In this document: in pieces, positions 9,656-18,452 of the stretch
How the letters are laid out: each line of letters opens with the position of its first letter
How positions within the stretch are numbered: the stretch's first letter is position 1
Assembly (NCBI GenBank): GCA_047974565.1
Contig: JBKECN010000030.1
Coordinates: forward strand, 62,001-126,000
Origin: JBDIAG01 sp047974565
Lineage (GTDB): Bacteria > Actinomycetota > Actinomycetes > Actinomycetales > CAWJMD01
Direction of reading: 5' to 3'
DNA length: 64,000 nt
Translations under genes and position numbers: made by a program
The notes under the pieces: generated by a model
Seen by the model: only the letters and a program-made list of their open reading frames with translations
What the model was told of the DNA's origin: nothing
The model's database searches: none

Positions 9656-10417
9656 ATGCAGATCAACAATCACGACCTTGCGGTGGAGATCGATGGGCAG
9701 GGACCGCCACTCCTGATGGTTCACGGACTGGGTGGCACGTCCAACTTCTATCAAGTGCAGGCGGACGCACTGAGCCATCACTTCCAGGTGATCCGCCCAG
9801 ACAGCGCGGGCGCCGGCAGATCCGGCATGGTCGACAACATCAGCATCGACGGCCACGCCGACGATCTCGCCGCCCTGCTTGAGTCCATCGAAGCAGGAGC
9901 GGCGACAGTGGTCGGCCATTCGATGGGCACGCTGGTGGTCCGCTCGCTTGCCGCCCGGTACCGACACCTGGTCTCCAAACTGGTTCTGCTCGGGACTGTT
10001 CCGATACCGACCGACGCCACGCGTCAGGCCCAGCGCGACCGGGCAGCCGTGCTACGAGACAAAGGTACTGCGGCGGTTGCTCCCGGCGTGGTGGCCAATG
10101 CCCTCTCGCAGACCACTCGGGAGGCCAAGCCCGAGGTGGCAGCCTTCGTGCGCGAACTGATCATGCGTCAGGACGCCGAAGGCTACGCACGCAACTGCGA
10201 GGCACTGGCGGCGGCGGTTGACCCCGGCCCCATTCCCTCGGACCTGCCGGCACTCCTCATCACCGGTGCTGACGACAAGGTCGGCCCGCCCGGGGCTAGC
10301 CATGAGTTGGCGAGTCGGCACGTCAGCGCCGAGGTCGTCGTTCTTCCTGGCGTTGGCCACTGGACCGCGCTCGAGTCCGCCCAACAGGTCACCGACCTGA
10401 TCGCCGCTTTCGCCTAA
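9656..10417 (+). CDS. Alpha/beta hydrolase (carbon-carbon or ester hydrolase type)
   Basis: 253 aa. The ATG at 9656 is favoured because GAGAAGG precedes it; an ATG at 9641 is in frame. Oxyanion-hole HGLGGTSNF, nucleophile elbow VGHSMGT, catalytic Asp in ITGADDKVGP and catalytic His in PGVGHWTALES are all present. It resembles 3-oxoadipate enol-lactonase or meta-cleavage-product hydrolases. Position between an FAA hydrolase and an amidohydrolase supports a hydrolytic cascade on one substrate family. Confidence 0.9.
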   Translation: MQINNHDLAVEIDGQGPPLLMVHGLGGTSNFYQVQADALSHHFQVIRPDSAGAGRSGMVDNISIDGHADDLAALLESIEAGAATVVGHSMGTLVVRSLAARYRHLVSKLVLLGTVPIPTDATRQAQRDRAAVLRDKGTAAVAPGVVANALSQTTREAKPEVAAFVRELIMRQDAEGYARNCEALAAAVDPGPIPSDLPALLITGADDKVGPPGASHELASRHVSAEVVVLPGVGHWTALESAQQVTDLIAAFA

Positions 10418-10493
10418 CCAGCTCATCAACGCTTACTCGCAAACCAACCATCCCCTCACCCATCCAGTTCACTGCTCGACGAGGAGCCCAGTC

Positions 10494-11768
10494 ATGCCCG
10501 AGAACGCTCACAAGGTGTTGTTCAAGAACGTCTCAATCATCGATTCCACCGGCACCGATCCCTACAGTGGAGACGTTCTCATCGAGGACGACCGCATCGT
10601 AGCCGTCGGTACCATCGACACCCCGAAGGGTGACGGCATTCGCGTCATCGAGGGCCGCGGCCGCACTTTGATGTCCGGTCTCTGTGACGCCCACACACAC
10701 TTCACCTGGAACAACAGCGCAGACCTCGACGGTCTTGGCACGATGCCGGTGGAAGAGCATCTGCTGTTCGCCCTCGAGTCAGCCCGCACCTACCTCGACT
10801 CCGGCTACACGATGTGCCTCGGAGCAGCGTCTGCGAAGGACCGTCTCGACGTCGTGTGTCGCGACGCAATCAACGCCGGTCGCTTCCCTGGGCCGCGCTA
10901 CCTGGCCAACGGACGTGAGATCGCAGTCACCGGAGGGTCTCTCGTCAAGGGCATCACCAAGTTCGCGGACGGTGCGGACGGCATGCGCAAGGCGGTGCGA
11001 GAACTGGTCGACATCGGTGTGGACCAGATCAAGCTGTCCATGACAGGAGAGGAGATCACCGGCACTCAACGGGCGGAGGACACCTACTTCTCCGACGAGG
11101 AGGTCGCCGCCGCCGTCGAGGAGGCACATCGCCGCGGTAGACGAGTCTGCGCGCACGCCCGTTCGGCTGAGAGCGTCAAGATGTGTCTGCGGCACAAGGT
11201 CGACATCATTTATCACGCGAGCTTCACCGACGCCGAGGGCATGGACATGCTCGAAGCGAACAAGGACTGGGTGTTCGTCGCTCCAGGACTCAACTGGCTC
11301 GTCGCGACCCTGTACGAGGCGGAGGCCTTCGGCTTCCCCCAAGAGGCCGCGGAGGCTGTCGGATACAAGCGCGAACTGGAAACCGCCATTGCCGGGCTCA
11401 AGGAAATGCACCGGCGAGGCATCAAGGTGCTGCCCGGTGGCGACTACGGTTTCGCGTGGACGCCACATGGCACCTACGCACGCGATCTACAGCACTTCGT
11501 CGAATTGCTCGGATTCACGCCCATGGAGGCGATCATCGCTGCCACCTCGTGGGGTGGAGAGATCATGCTGCAGCCCGAGGAACTCGGCAAAGTCCAGCCC
11601 GGCTACTTCGCCGACCTGATCCTGCTGAACGGCGACCCGATCGCCGACATTACCGTCCTGCAAGATTCCTCCAAGCTCGACTACATCATGAAAGCTGGCC
11701 GATTCCACCGGGAACCGGCAGACGAGCCGTACCAGTCCGTACAGCCTGACGCTGCCGACCTTGTGTAG
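10494..11768 (+). CDS. Metal-dependent amidohydrolase family protein
   Basis: 424 aa; ATG at 10494 preceded by GACGAGGAGC. It has an imidazolonepropionase/prolidase-like amidohydrolase layout: a small beta-sandwich N-terminus, the H-x-H metal motif in CDAHTHFTW, the region containing the carboxylated-Lys candidate (DQIKLSMTGE), metal His residues in VCAHARS and IIYHASF, and a C-terminal Asp in LPGGDYGFAWTPHG. The family cleaves amide, lactam or ester bonds in the cytoplasm. Last gene of the FCD-regulated operon and followed by a hairpin, it may open a cyclic amide or lactone that the two upstream hydrolases process. The substrate is unknown. Confidence 0.9.
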   Translation: MPENAHKVLFKNVSIIDSTGTDPYSGDVLIEDDRIVAVGTIDTPKGDGIRVIEGRGRTLMSGLCDAHTHFTWNNSADLDGLGTMPVEEHLLFALESARTYLDSGYTMCLGAASAKDRLDVVCRDAINAGRFPGPRYLANGREIAVTGGSLVKGITKFADGADGMRKAVRELVDIGVDQIKLSMTGEEITGTQRAEDTYFSDEEVAAAVEEAHRRGRRVCAHARSAESVKMCLRHKVDIIYHASFTDAEGMDMLEANKDWVFVAPGLNWLVATLYEAEAFGFPQEAAEAVGYKRELETAIAGLKEMHRRGIKVLPGGDYGFAWTPHGTYARDLQHFVELLGFTPMEAIIAATSWGGEIMLQPEELGKVQPGYFADLILLNGDPIADITVLQDSSKLDYIMKAGRFHREPADEPYQSVQPDAADLV

Positions 11769-11868
11769 TCGACCGCCGGTAAGACAGGCAAGGCGTCCCT
11801 GAGTTCCGAGCTGTTGCGGCCGACCTGTTGCTCACCATCCCCCGCACGGACCGCATGACGGCACCGCC

Positions 11869-11911
11869 GCCCGTCGAGTGGGCAGCCCTGGCGCCAGCCC
11901 ACTCGGCGGGC
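11869..11911 (+). terminator. Strong hairpin after the three-hydrolase operon
   Basis: GCCCGTCGAGTGGGC at 11869-11883 pairs over 15 bases with GCCCACTCGGCGGGC at 11897-11911; the one mismatch is a G-U wobble in RNA. There is no U-tract, which is common in actinobacterial terminators. The surrounding gap (11769-12207) shows no gene. Confidence 0.65.
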
Positions 11912-12207
11912 CGAGCCCTCACAAACGACCTCTGGGTGCGCTCATGGCCGTTCGCGCGCGAAAGTCAAAGAGGGTGGGGGAGTGTTTGACTGATCAGTTG
12001 CGCCGGGCGTTCTCGGCCATGTCCGACCTTACGCAGCGGGGCGCTGACCCATGGCCGAAGTGGCGACTGGTCACGGCCAGTGCTGGTCGGTTGTGCAGGT
12101 CGCCCTGAGGTGCCCTGCCGGTACATCCCATGTTCGGGCCTGTTCCGTGTCCCGGCGGTGCAGTTGTCTTGAGTCGTCATCACCGATCGACTCAAGGAAG
12201 CACCTGC

Positions 12208-13443
12208 GTGAGCGCATCACGGACCATCAACCGACCCGAATACTCCACCGCCCCCGCCGGCGAGATCGGCCTCAACGCCACCATCTTGGCGGCAGTCGTC
12301 CTGATCACCTCGATCGCACCGCTTGCCACGGACATGTACGTCCCCGCTTTCCCGGCCGTCGCCCGGGACCTGCAGGCGAGCGCGACCGAGGTGCAGTTGA
12401 CCCTCACGACGTTCTTCGTGGGAATGGCACTCGGCCAACTTGTCGGTGGCCCGGTCTCGGACAAACTCGGGCGCCGGCTGCCGTTGCTGATCTCGTTGGC
12501 GATCCTCACCCTGGCCTCACTCGTCTGCGCCGTCAGTCCGAGCATCCCGGTGATGCTGGCCGCCCGGTTCGTGCAGGGGCTCAGCGGTGGGTGGGCGATG
12601 GTGGTTGCCCGTTCGATGGTCGTTGACCTCACCTCGGGCCCACGCCTGGTCCGCTCGCTCAACCTCGTGGCGGGGGTAGCCGGCGTCGCACCCATCGTCG
12701 GACCCCTGGTGGGAGCGGCTGTCCTGCAGTTCTCGCACTGGCGGGTCTCGTTCTGGCTCGTCGCCGCCCTGTCCGTCGTGATGTTGGTGGTCACGACACT
12801 CGGGGTGCCGGAGACCCTACCCAGCGGACGGCGGCACCAGGGTGGCCTGGCCCGGCTGGTCCGCCCGGCCGGCACTGTGCTCAGGAACCGGGTCTTTACC
12901 GGGTATCTGCTCGTCTTCGCCCTGTCGATGGGGACGATCTTCGCCTACGTCGCGGCCTCGGCCTTCGTGCTCCAGTCCATGAACGGGCTCTCCCCAACGC
13001 AGTACTCCATGGCCTTCGCGTTCAACGCAGTCGGGCTGACACTCGCCACGCTGGCAGCCGCACGCCTGGCGGGACGGGTTCGGACCAGCACCGTCGTGGC
13101 TGTCGGCTTGGCCGTGACCGCGGGTGCCGGGGTTGCGCTCTTGGTGGGTGCACTCTGGTTCGACATGCCGCTACCGGTGGCCCTGATCGGGTTCTTCGTA
13201 CTCATGAGCGCCCAGGGTCTGGTCGGGCCGAACGCCGGCGCGCTCGCCTCTGCTGCGGTGCCCGAGAATCCCGGCACAGGCTCGGCCTTGCTCGGCTTCC
13301 TACAGTGGTGCCTGGCCGGAGTGGTGGCGCCGATCGCCGGCCTGGGTGGGGAGGCGACGGCTGTGCCGATGGCCAGTATCGTCGTCGTCCTCGCCGTGAT
13401 GTCCGGCCTTGCCCTGCGCCTCGCGCATCGACGGCCCCGGTGA
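12208..13443 (+). CDS. MFS multidrug exporter, Bcr/CflA type
   Basis: 411 aa from the GTG at 12208, which follows AAGGAAG by seven bases. About 12 membrane segments are visible. The MFS signatures are present: APLATDMYVPAFPAVARDL in the first helix region (typical of Bcr/CflA), GQLVGGPVSDKLGRRLPL for the loop 2-3 motif, and the motif C-like GVAPIVGPLVGA. The family exports drugs and small molecules with proton antiport across the cytoplasmic membrane. The hydrolase 111 bases downstream may be co-transcribed. No local repressor is attached. Confidence 0.92.
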   Translation: MSASRTINRPEYSTAPAGEIGLNATILAAVVLITSIAPLATDMYVPAFPAVARDLQASATEVQLTLTTFFVGMALGQLVGGPVSDKLGRRLPLLISLAILTLASLVCAVSPSIPVMLAARFVQGLSGGWAMVVARSMVVDLTSGPRLVRSLNLVAGVAGVAPIVGPLVGAAVLQFSHWRVSFWLVAALSVVMLVVTTLGVPETLPSGRRHQGGLARLVRPAGTVLRNRVFTGYLLVFALSMGTIFAYVAASAFVLQSMNGLSPTQYSMAFAFNAVGLTLATLAAARLAGRVRTSTVVAVGLAVTAGAGVALLVGALWFDMPLPVALIGFFVLMSAQGLVGPNAGALASAAVPENPGTGSALLGFLQWCLAGVVAPIAGLGGEATAVPMASIVVVLAVMSGLALRLAHRRPR

Positions 13444-13554
13444 CCGCGCTCGACCCGCGACTTTCCCGCCGACATGCCCGCCACCGAAGCCGCGCGTGGC
13501 TGTCATGATGACCGCAACATCCACCCCCACGAGAACCCGATACCAAGGAGCACC

Positions 13555-14514
13555 ATGCCTCTCCAGGCCGATGGATTGACCTTTCCCATTCACCCCAGCG
13601 TGGTGCGGACACCGGTGCGATACCGGAACCGGTTCGGAGTCACGATCGCGGCGGACCTGTACCAGGGCGTCGACCTCGACACCGATACGAGACATCCGGC
13701 CATCGTCATCGGCCCGCCCCATGGCGGTGTGAAGGAACAGAGCCCCGGGGTCTACGCGAACCAGCTGGCCCAACGAGGTTTCGTGGCACTGGCTTTCGAT
13801 CCCTCCTACAACGGTGAAAGCTCCGGCGAGCCGCGCCATGTCTCCTCCCCGGAGGTGTTCGCCGAGGACTTCTCCGCCGGCGTGGACTATCTGGGGACGC
13901 TGCCCTACGTCGATCGTGCCCGGATCGGAGTGGTCGGCATCTGCGGTAGCGGTGGATTCGCACTGTCGGCCGCGGCAGTCGACCCCCGGATCCGGGCCGT
14001 GACCACCAGCGCCCTGGTCGACATCAGTGGTCTTTCCCGCGAGGGTTTCATGGGCAGCACCAACCAAGAAGCGCGCACTGCGGCGCTGGCGGACTACGCG
14101 GCCAAGCGCTGGGCCGACGTCGACTCCGGCGAGGCGGCGCTGAACTGGACGTTCCCAGCCGTTTACGCACCCGACGAACTCGACCCCATCACCGCCGAGT
14201 TCCACGAGTACTACGTCCAGGACCAAGACCGCGGCTGGCACCCACGGTCCATCGGCGGGTTCACCAACACCAGTTGGCCTGCCCACATCCACGACGGCCC
14301 GGTGCATGCGCTTGGCGACCTCGGGACCCGGCCCGTCCTACTGATCACCGGCGAGCAGGCCCACTCCCGATGGTTCAGCGACGTCATCCACGAACAGGCA
14401 TCGGTCAGCGAGCTCGTGGTGGTCCCCGGCGCCCGCCACATCGACCTCTACGACCGCACCGACCTGATCCCCTTCGATCAGATCTCCGCCTTCTTCGCCG
14501 AGGCGTTGAGCTAG
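13555..14514 (+). CDS. Alpha/beta hydrolase (dienelactone-hydrolase-like), paralogue 1
   Basis: 319 aa; ATG at 13555 after an AAGGAG box. The sequence contains an oxyanion-like GPPHGGVKEQ stretch, the nucleophile elbow GICGSGGFALSAA and the C-terminal His region GARHIDLYDR. It is closely related along its length to the hydrolase at 25.7 kb (shared RTPVRYxNRxG, AFDPSYNGES, YLGTLxYVDRxRIGV, DRGWHPRSIG). Such proteins occur with SDRs and MmyB/XRE regulators in actinobacteria. The substrate is not known. Confidence 0.9.
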   Translation: MPLQADGLTFPIHPSVVRTPVRYRNRFGVTIAADLYQGVDLDTDTRHPAIVIGPPHGGVKEQSPGVYANQLAQRGFVALAFDPSYNGESSGEPRHVSSPEVFAEDFSAGVDYLGTLPYVDRARIGVVGICGSGGFALSAAAVDPRIRAVTTSALVDISGLSREGFMGSTNQEARTAALADYAAKRWADVDSGEAALNWTFPAVYAPDELDPITAEFHEYYVQDQDRGWHPRSIGGFTNTSWPAHIHDGPVHALGDLGTRPVLLITGEQAHSRWFSDVIHEQASVSELVVVPGARHIDLYDRTDLIPFDQISAFFAEALS

Positions 14515-14710
14515 GCCCACCAGCAGACTGCTGCCGCGTGCCGCTTCCCGGACCGGACGTCTGGCGGCGCTGTCGGCCCGCCGCGTAACGCTGCTACGAC
14601 CGCAAGCCCCTCGCCTCACCAGACGTCCACCCAGGAGCCGACACTCGACGCATAATCTGCTGGCGGGCCGTAAGCCTGGATCGGTGGAGTGGCTGGGGTT
14701 GAGTTGGACT

Positions 14711-14881
14711 GGTTCGGTGTGGCAGACGTTGAAGTGCCTTGTGAGGCAGGAGGATTGGGGATGTTGAAGGCCCTTATCCCTGCGAGACCACAAGGCACTG
14801 ATGGTGATCATATCTGAACCCTGGTCCAGGCCACGCCCGTGTTCGATGAGGAGCACCTGGTGTCCCCGGCCGGGCTGGTGT
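14711..14881 (+). mobile_element. IS1380-type scar upstream of vapBC
   Basis: The plus strand at 14836-14881 reads VFDEEHLVSPAGLV, matching the N-terminus of the IS1380 transposase at the left of the window (VFDDESLVSGVGLV), then hits a stop. Upstream, an 11-base perfect inverted repeat (AGTGCCTTGTG 14733-14743 and CACAAGGCACT 14789-14799) includes AGTGCCTT, also present at the end of that element. Only the beginning of an insertion sequence remains. The rest of the 14515-14938 gap shows nothing else. Confidence 0.55.
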
Positions 14882-14938
14882 GATGATGGGTGGCCAGAAC
14901 GTCGCGACAGACTGGGGATCTGTTGGTAACGTTTTCCC

Positions 14939-15178
14939 ATGGAGGCTGTCATTGACTCGACCGGGCGAGTGATGTTGCCCAAGAAGCTCCGGGATGCACT
15001 GGGTCTCGCGCCTGGCGCCAAGGTCGACATCTCGGTGTACGGGGGCGGAGTGCACATCACGCCGGGTGGGCGCACGGCACGACTGGAACGCGATCAGAGC
15101 GGGCGTCTCGTCTCGCACGGGGACGCAGTGGTCACCGACGACATGATGTACGCGCTGATCGACTCTGGCCGTCGATGA
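14939..15178 (+). CDS. vapB: VapB-type antitoxin, AbrB/MazE DNA-binding domain
   Basis: 79 aa. Residues 1-45 form a swapped-hairpin AbrB domain (IDSTGRVMLPKKLRDALGLA, GAKVDISVYGGGVHIT). The C-terminal tail should wrap the toxin. It overlaps the PIN-domain toxin gene by four bases (ATGA at 15175-15178), the usual coupled order antitoxin-toxin. It probably autoregulates the promoter just upstream, which lies in an IS scar. Confidence 0.9.
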   Translation: MEAVIDSTGRVMLPKKLRDALGLAPGAKVDISVYGGGVHITPGGRTARLERDQSGRLVSHGDAVVTDDMMYALIDSGRR

Positions 15179-15597
15179 CCGAGCAGGTCGTGCTGGCCGT
15201 GGACACCAGCGTGGCCATCCCGTTGCTGGTTGCTTCGCATCCCGAACACCAGGAAGTGATTGCCTGGGCTTCACATAGGACCCTGACGCTGAGCGGCCAT
15301 GCGTTCGTGGAAACCTACGCAGTCCTGACTCGTTTGCCGGGCGATGCCCGCGTGAGCGCCACCGACGCAGTGCGCCTTATCAAGGAGAACTTTGTCGCCC
15401 CCCTGACGCTGTCCGGCGAACTCGCTACTACGGTTCCGGCGATCCTCGCCGAGAGTGGCGTAGCGGGCGGAGCAACCTACGACGGGCTGGTGGCGCTGGC
15501 TGCCTTGGAACACCGAGCTACGCTGGTGACCCGAGACGCACGAGCCCGGTCCACGTATGAGGCGCTCAATGTAGAGGTTCGTATCCTGGCCATATAG
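15175..15597 (+). CDS. vapC: VapC-type PIN-domain ribonuclease toxin
   Basis: 140 aa. PIN acidic residues are visible: D in LAVDTSVAIPLL near the N-terminus, E in HAFVETYAVLTRLP, D in ATYDGLVALAALE and D in LVTRDARARSTYE. PIN toxins cut tRNA or rRNA when unneutralised. It is full length and coupled to the antitoxin gene, so the pair is probably active. Confidence 0.9.
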   Translation: MTEQVVLAVDTSVAIPLLVASHPEHQEVIAWASHRTLTLSGHAFVETYAVLTRLPGDARVSATDAVRLIKENFVAPLTLSGELATTVPAILAESGVAGGATYDGLVALAALEHRATLVTRDARARSTYEALNVEVRILAI

Positions 15598-15654
15598 GGC
15601 GTGCCACGACATCGCCTCGTTTGCGTTGATGGCGGCTCTGGTTGTGGATAGCGC

Positions 15655-16041
15655 GATCCGACTCCGGCTGAGGTGTTCGCCCGTGAGATCACCCAGGACG
15701 GCGAGCACGTCCGCGTCGCCTACGACGGTGGTCAGATCACCGCCAAGCAGGTCGTCGTGGCGATTCCGCCGACCCTGGCCGGCCGGATCACCTACAGTCC
15801 GCCTATGCCCGCCTCACGCGACCTGCTGACCCAGCAGATGCCGATGGGCTCGGTGATCAAGATCCAGGTGGCCTATGAGACACCGTTCCGGCCCGAAGAC
15901 GGGCTCAGCGGATCCGCCTTCACCCTCGAAGGCCTGCTCAGCGTCACCATGGACAACACCCCGCACGACAACGGCTCCCTGGACGGAGCCGTGGAGTCCG
16001 GCCAGCGGGTGGCTGCGGAGATCCTGGCGGTCACGTCGTGA
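15655..16041 (+). pseudogene. Remnant of a flavin monoamine oxidase
   Basis: An open frame carries a middle-to-late segment of a flavin amine oxidase (QITAKQVVVAIPPTLAGRI, PMGSVIKIQVAYETPF, LSVTMDNTP) followed directly by the extreme C-terminal FAD-domain motif (LDGAVESGQRVAAEIL). The N-terminal Rossmann part is absent, and the stretch between the substrate domain and the C-terminus is missing, so it has both a 5' truncation and an internal deletion. Its stop overlaps the start of the aldehyde dehydrogenase (GTGA at 16038-16041). An amine oxidase feeding an aldehyde dehydrogenase is a common pair, so this was probably once a working two-gene operon. Confidence 0.75.
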
Positions 16042-17732
16042 CCACCATGATCGCGAACATCATCGACGATGCGGTCGGGCAGCTCCGAGAAGGTGAGAAG
16101 CGCTGGAGCACTGCGTCTTTAGGAGATCGGCTGACCGTGCTGGACCGGCTGTCCCGCGCTGTCGACGCCCATGCCGACGAGTGGGTCACGGTGGCCACCC
16201 GGATCAAGGGTCTCGACCCGGGTTCGCCACTGGTCGGCGAGGAATGGATGACCGGCCCCTATGCCTTGCTCACCGCGATCGGTGCACTGACGGAATCGCT
16301 GTCCGCCCTACAAGAAGAGCGCAGCCCCCTGGACGGCTACCGCCTCGCACAGGCGCCGCAAGGGCGCACCAGTGTCCGGGTCTTGCCTCACAATCTGCAC
16401 GATCGCGTGCTACTCAACGGGTTCACCGCCGACGTCTGGTCGCCGCCCGGAGTTACGCCCGAGGAGTGGCGGGCCGAGGCCGGCCTCGCTCAACGCACCC
16501 CGGCGCAGACCGGAGGCGTTGGCCTGGTGCTGGGTGCTGGGAACATCTTCTCGATCGCCCCGCTGGACACCCTCTACGAGTTGTTCGCCTTCAATCGGGC
16601 CGTACTGCTCAAGCTCAACCCCCTCACCGACCCACTCCTGCCCGTTCTAGAGCAGGTCTTCGCGCCGCTCATCCACTTCGGGGTGATGCGAATCCTCACC
16701 GGCGGCATCGACGTGGGCTCGGCGGCGATCGCCCACCCCGGAGTCGGGCACGTCCACATCACCGGCAGCGTCCGATCCCACGACGCGATCGTGTTTGGCC
16801 CCGGGCAGGAGGGTCGCGCGCGTCAAGCCGCCGGTGATGCGCTGTTGGACAAGCCGATCACGAGTGAGTTGGGCGGGGTGGGCGCGGCACTCGTGCTGCC
16901 CGGGCGTTGGTCCTGGCGGGACCTGAGGTTCCAGGCCGAACACCTGGCCACGCAACGGCTGCACAACAACGGGTACAACTGCGTGGCGGCCCAGGTCATC
17001 GTCATCAGTAGCACCTGGCCGCAGAAGGACGCCTTCATGGTCGAGTTGCGGCGGGCGTTTGCCGCGGCACCCGGACGCGCCAGCTACTACCCCGGCAGCG
17101 ACGACCGCACCCGCGCCGCAGCGGATGCGCACGAGCAGGTACAGCGCTTCGGCGACCGGGTGCTCCTGAACGACCTTCCCGAAGAGGGCGACCCTGCCTT
17201 CGACGAGGAGTACTTCGGGCCGGTCCTGGGTGTCGTCGAACTCCCAGGCACCGGCCAGGAGTTCCTCGACCGCGCCGTCGACTTCGCGAACACCCGGCTC
17301 GCCGGCACTCTCGGCGCCAACATCGTGGCCCATCCCCGCACGATGCGACGGTTGGGAACGGGTTTTGAGCGGGCCCTCGCCAACCTGCGCTACGGCACGA
17401 TCGCCATCAACGCATGGACGGGGTTGGGTTTCCTCACCGCCAGAGCCCCCTGGGGAGCGTTCCCCGGGCACACCCTCCAGGACGCCCAGAGCGGCATCGG
17501 CGTCGTGCACAACGGCCTTCTGCTGGACCAGGTCGAACGCACCATCATCCGTGGCCCGTTCAGACCGTTCCCGCGCTCGATTCTCACGGGCATGGTGACC
17601 TTCTCGCCGAGACCGCCCTGGTTCGTCAGCAACCGCACGTCCGCCACGACCGGCGGCCGCCTTACGAGGTTCGCGGCCAGACCCACCCGGCTCAGGCTGG
17701 CGGGCGTCGTCGTCTCCGCGCTGCGCGGCTGA
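16038..17732 (+). CDS. Aldehyde dehydrogenase family protein
   Basis: 564 aa. The GTG at 16038 overlaps the oxidase remnant stop; an ATG at 16047 is an alternative. The NAD-binding region (LVLGAGNIFSIAPLDTLYEL, VGHVHITGSV), the catalytic cysteine within LHNNGYNCVAAQVIV and the C-terminal FDEEYFGPVLGVVEL are intact. It is longer than the common 480-500 aa ALDH and has a divergent N-terminus plus a basic C-terminal tail, matching the atypical actinobacterial ALDH subgroup. It should oxidise an aldehyde, perhaps from amine oxidation, to a carboxylate. Confidence 0.88.
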   Translation: MTTMIANIIDDAVGQLREGEKRWSTASLGDRLTVLDRLSRAVDAHADEWVTVATRIKGLDPGSPLVGEEWMTGPYALLTAIGALTESLSALQEERSPLDGYRLAQAPQGRTSVRVLPHNLHDRVLLNGFTADVWSPPGVTPEEWRAEAGLAQRTPAQTGGVGLVLGAGNIFSIAPLDTLYELFAFNRAVLLKLNPLTDPLLPVLEQVFAPLIHFGVMRILTGGIDVGSAAIAHPGVGHVHITGSVRSHDAIVFGPGQEGRARQAAGDALLDKPITSELGGVGAALVLPGRWSWRDLRFQAEHLATQRLHNNGYNCVAAQVIVISSTWPQKDAFMVELRRAFAAAPGRASYYPGSDDRTRAAADAHEQVQRFGDRVLLNDLPEEGDPAFDEEYFGPVLGVVELPGTGQEFLDRAVDFANTRLAGTLGANIVAHPRTMRRLGTGFERALANLRYGTIAINAWTGLGFLTARAPWGAFPGHTLQDAQSGIGVVHNGLLLDQVERTIIRGPFRPFPRSILTGMVTFSPRPPWFVSNRTSATTGGRLTRFAARPTRLRLAGVVVSALRG

Positions 17733-17807
17733 GCGCCCTGCTGCGGTAGGACCTCACGGCCGACTCCCGGGTCGGTGAGCAGTTCTGCCTTCCCCAGCGC
17801 AGCACGG

Positions 17808-18317
17808 CTACTCGGCGAGAGTGGCGGCCAGCGTGCGACCCCACTCGCGCGCCCGTTCCAACTCGCCATCGGCAAGCGGCCCGGTCTTCCCGCTTACCCA
17901 GAACGATTCACCCCGCTCGGCGCGTGAGAAACCCGCTCGGCGTAGCGCTTTGGCGGCGCTGGCCGCCGCGGAACCCGGAAACCGCGGAATCCGCGTGTCG
18001 AACGTGACGATCGCCCCGGTGAAGCCTGATGCCGACTTCCCAGCCTCGGTGACCCACTCACGCAGACCTCGTCCGGTCTGGCCCTCGGCCCCCTGGTGGG
18101 CGGCGTCCTCCCGGGTCGACGTGCGGGACATCGAGAAGGCGTGGGTGGGGCCACCTACCAGCAGACCTGACACCGCGTCCAGAGGTGGCACGGGCTCGGT
18201 CACCGGGACCACGCGGACGGTGCCCTCGGGTCGCACTTCGCGGAGCCCGACCGCGATCTCCTCGGCGATGACACGTGTATTGCCGAACATGGACTCGACG
18301 ACGACGAGAACGTTCAT
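17808..18317 (-). CDS. Flavodoxin family protein
   Basis: 169 aa from the ATG at 18317, preceded by GGGGAG. The FMN phosphate loop is VVVESMFGNTRVIAEEIA (residues about 4-21) and the 60s loop is LLVGGPTHAFSMSR. The C-terminus ends in a helical stretch (GELERAREWGRTLAATL). It could supply electrons to a nearby oxygenase, but the sequence gives no direct link to the Rieske protein two genes upstream. It sits 135 bases after the dehydrogenase gene on the same strand and has its own ribosome-binding site. Confidence 0.88.
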   Translation of the reverse strand: MNVLVVVESMFGNTRVIAEEIAVGLREVRPEGTVRVVPVTEPVPPLDAVSGLLVGGPTHAFSMSRTSTREDAAHQGAEGQTGRGLREWVTEAGKSASGFTGAIVTFDTRIPRFPGSAAASAAKALRRAGFSRAERGESFWVSGKTGPLADGELERAREWGRTLAATLAE

Positions 18318-18452
18318 GACCAACTCCCCGACTCTCTCCCAGGCTACGTCCTCCCCGGCTGCAGGGTGAGTGGCTTTGCCACGCCGAAGGCTTGCGCCGG
18401 CCCACCGGCAGTCAACGGTCACCCATCGGTGAGCCTGCTGTCGGGGACGCCG

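Noticed and set aside
16647..17510. 287-codon minus-strand open frame
   Set aside because: Antisense to the aldehyde dehydrogenase whose motifs are intact in the other strand.
17808..18317. Flavodoxin as the reductase of the Rieske oxygenase
   Set aside because: It has its own ribosome-binding site after a 135-base gap and no reductase domain; only proximity supports the link, so it is not asserted.
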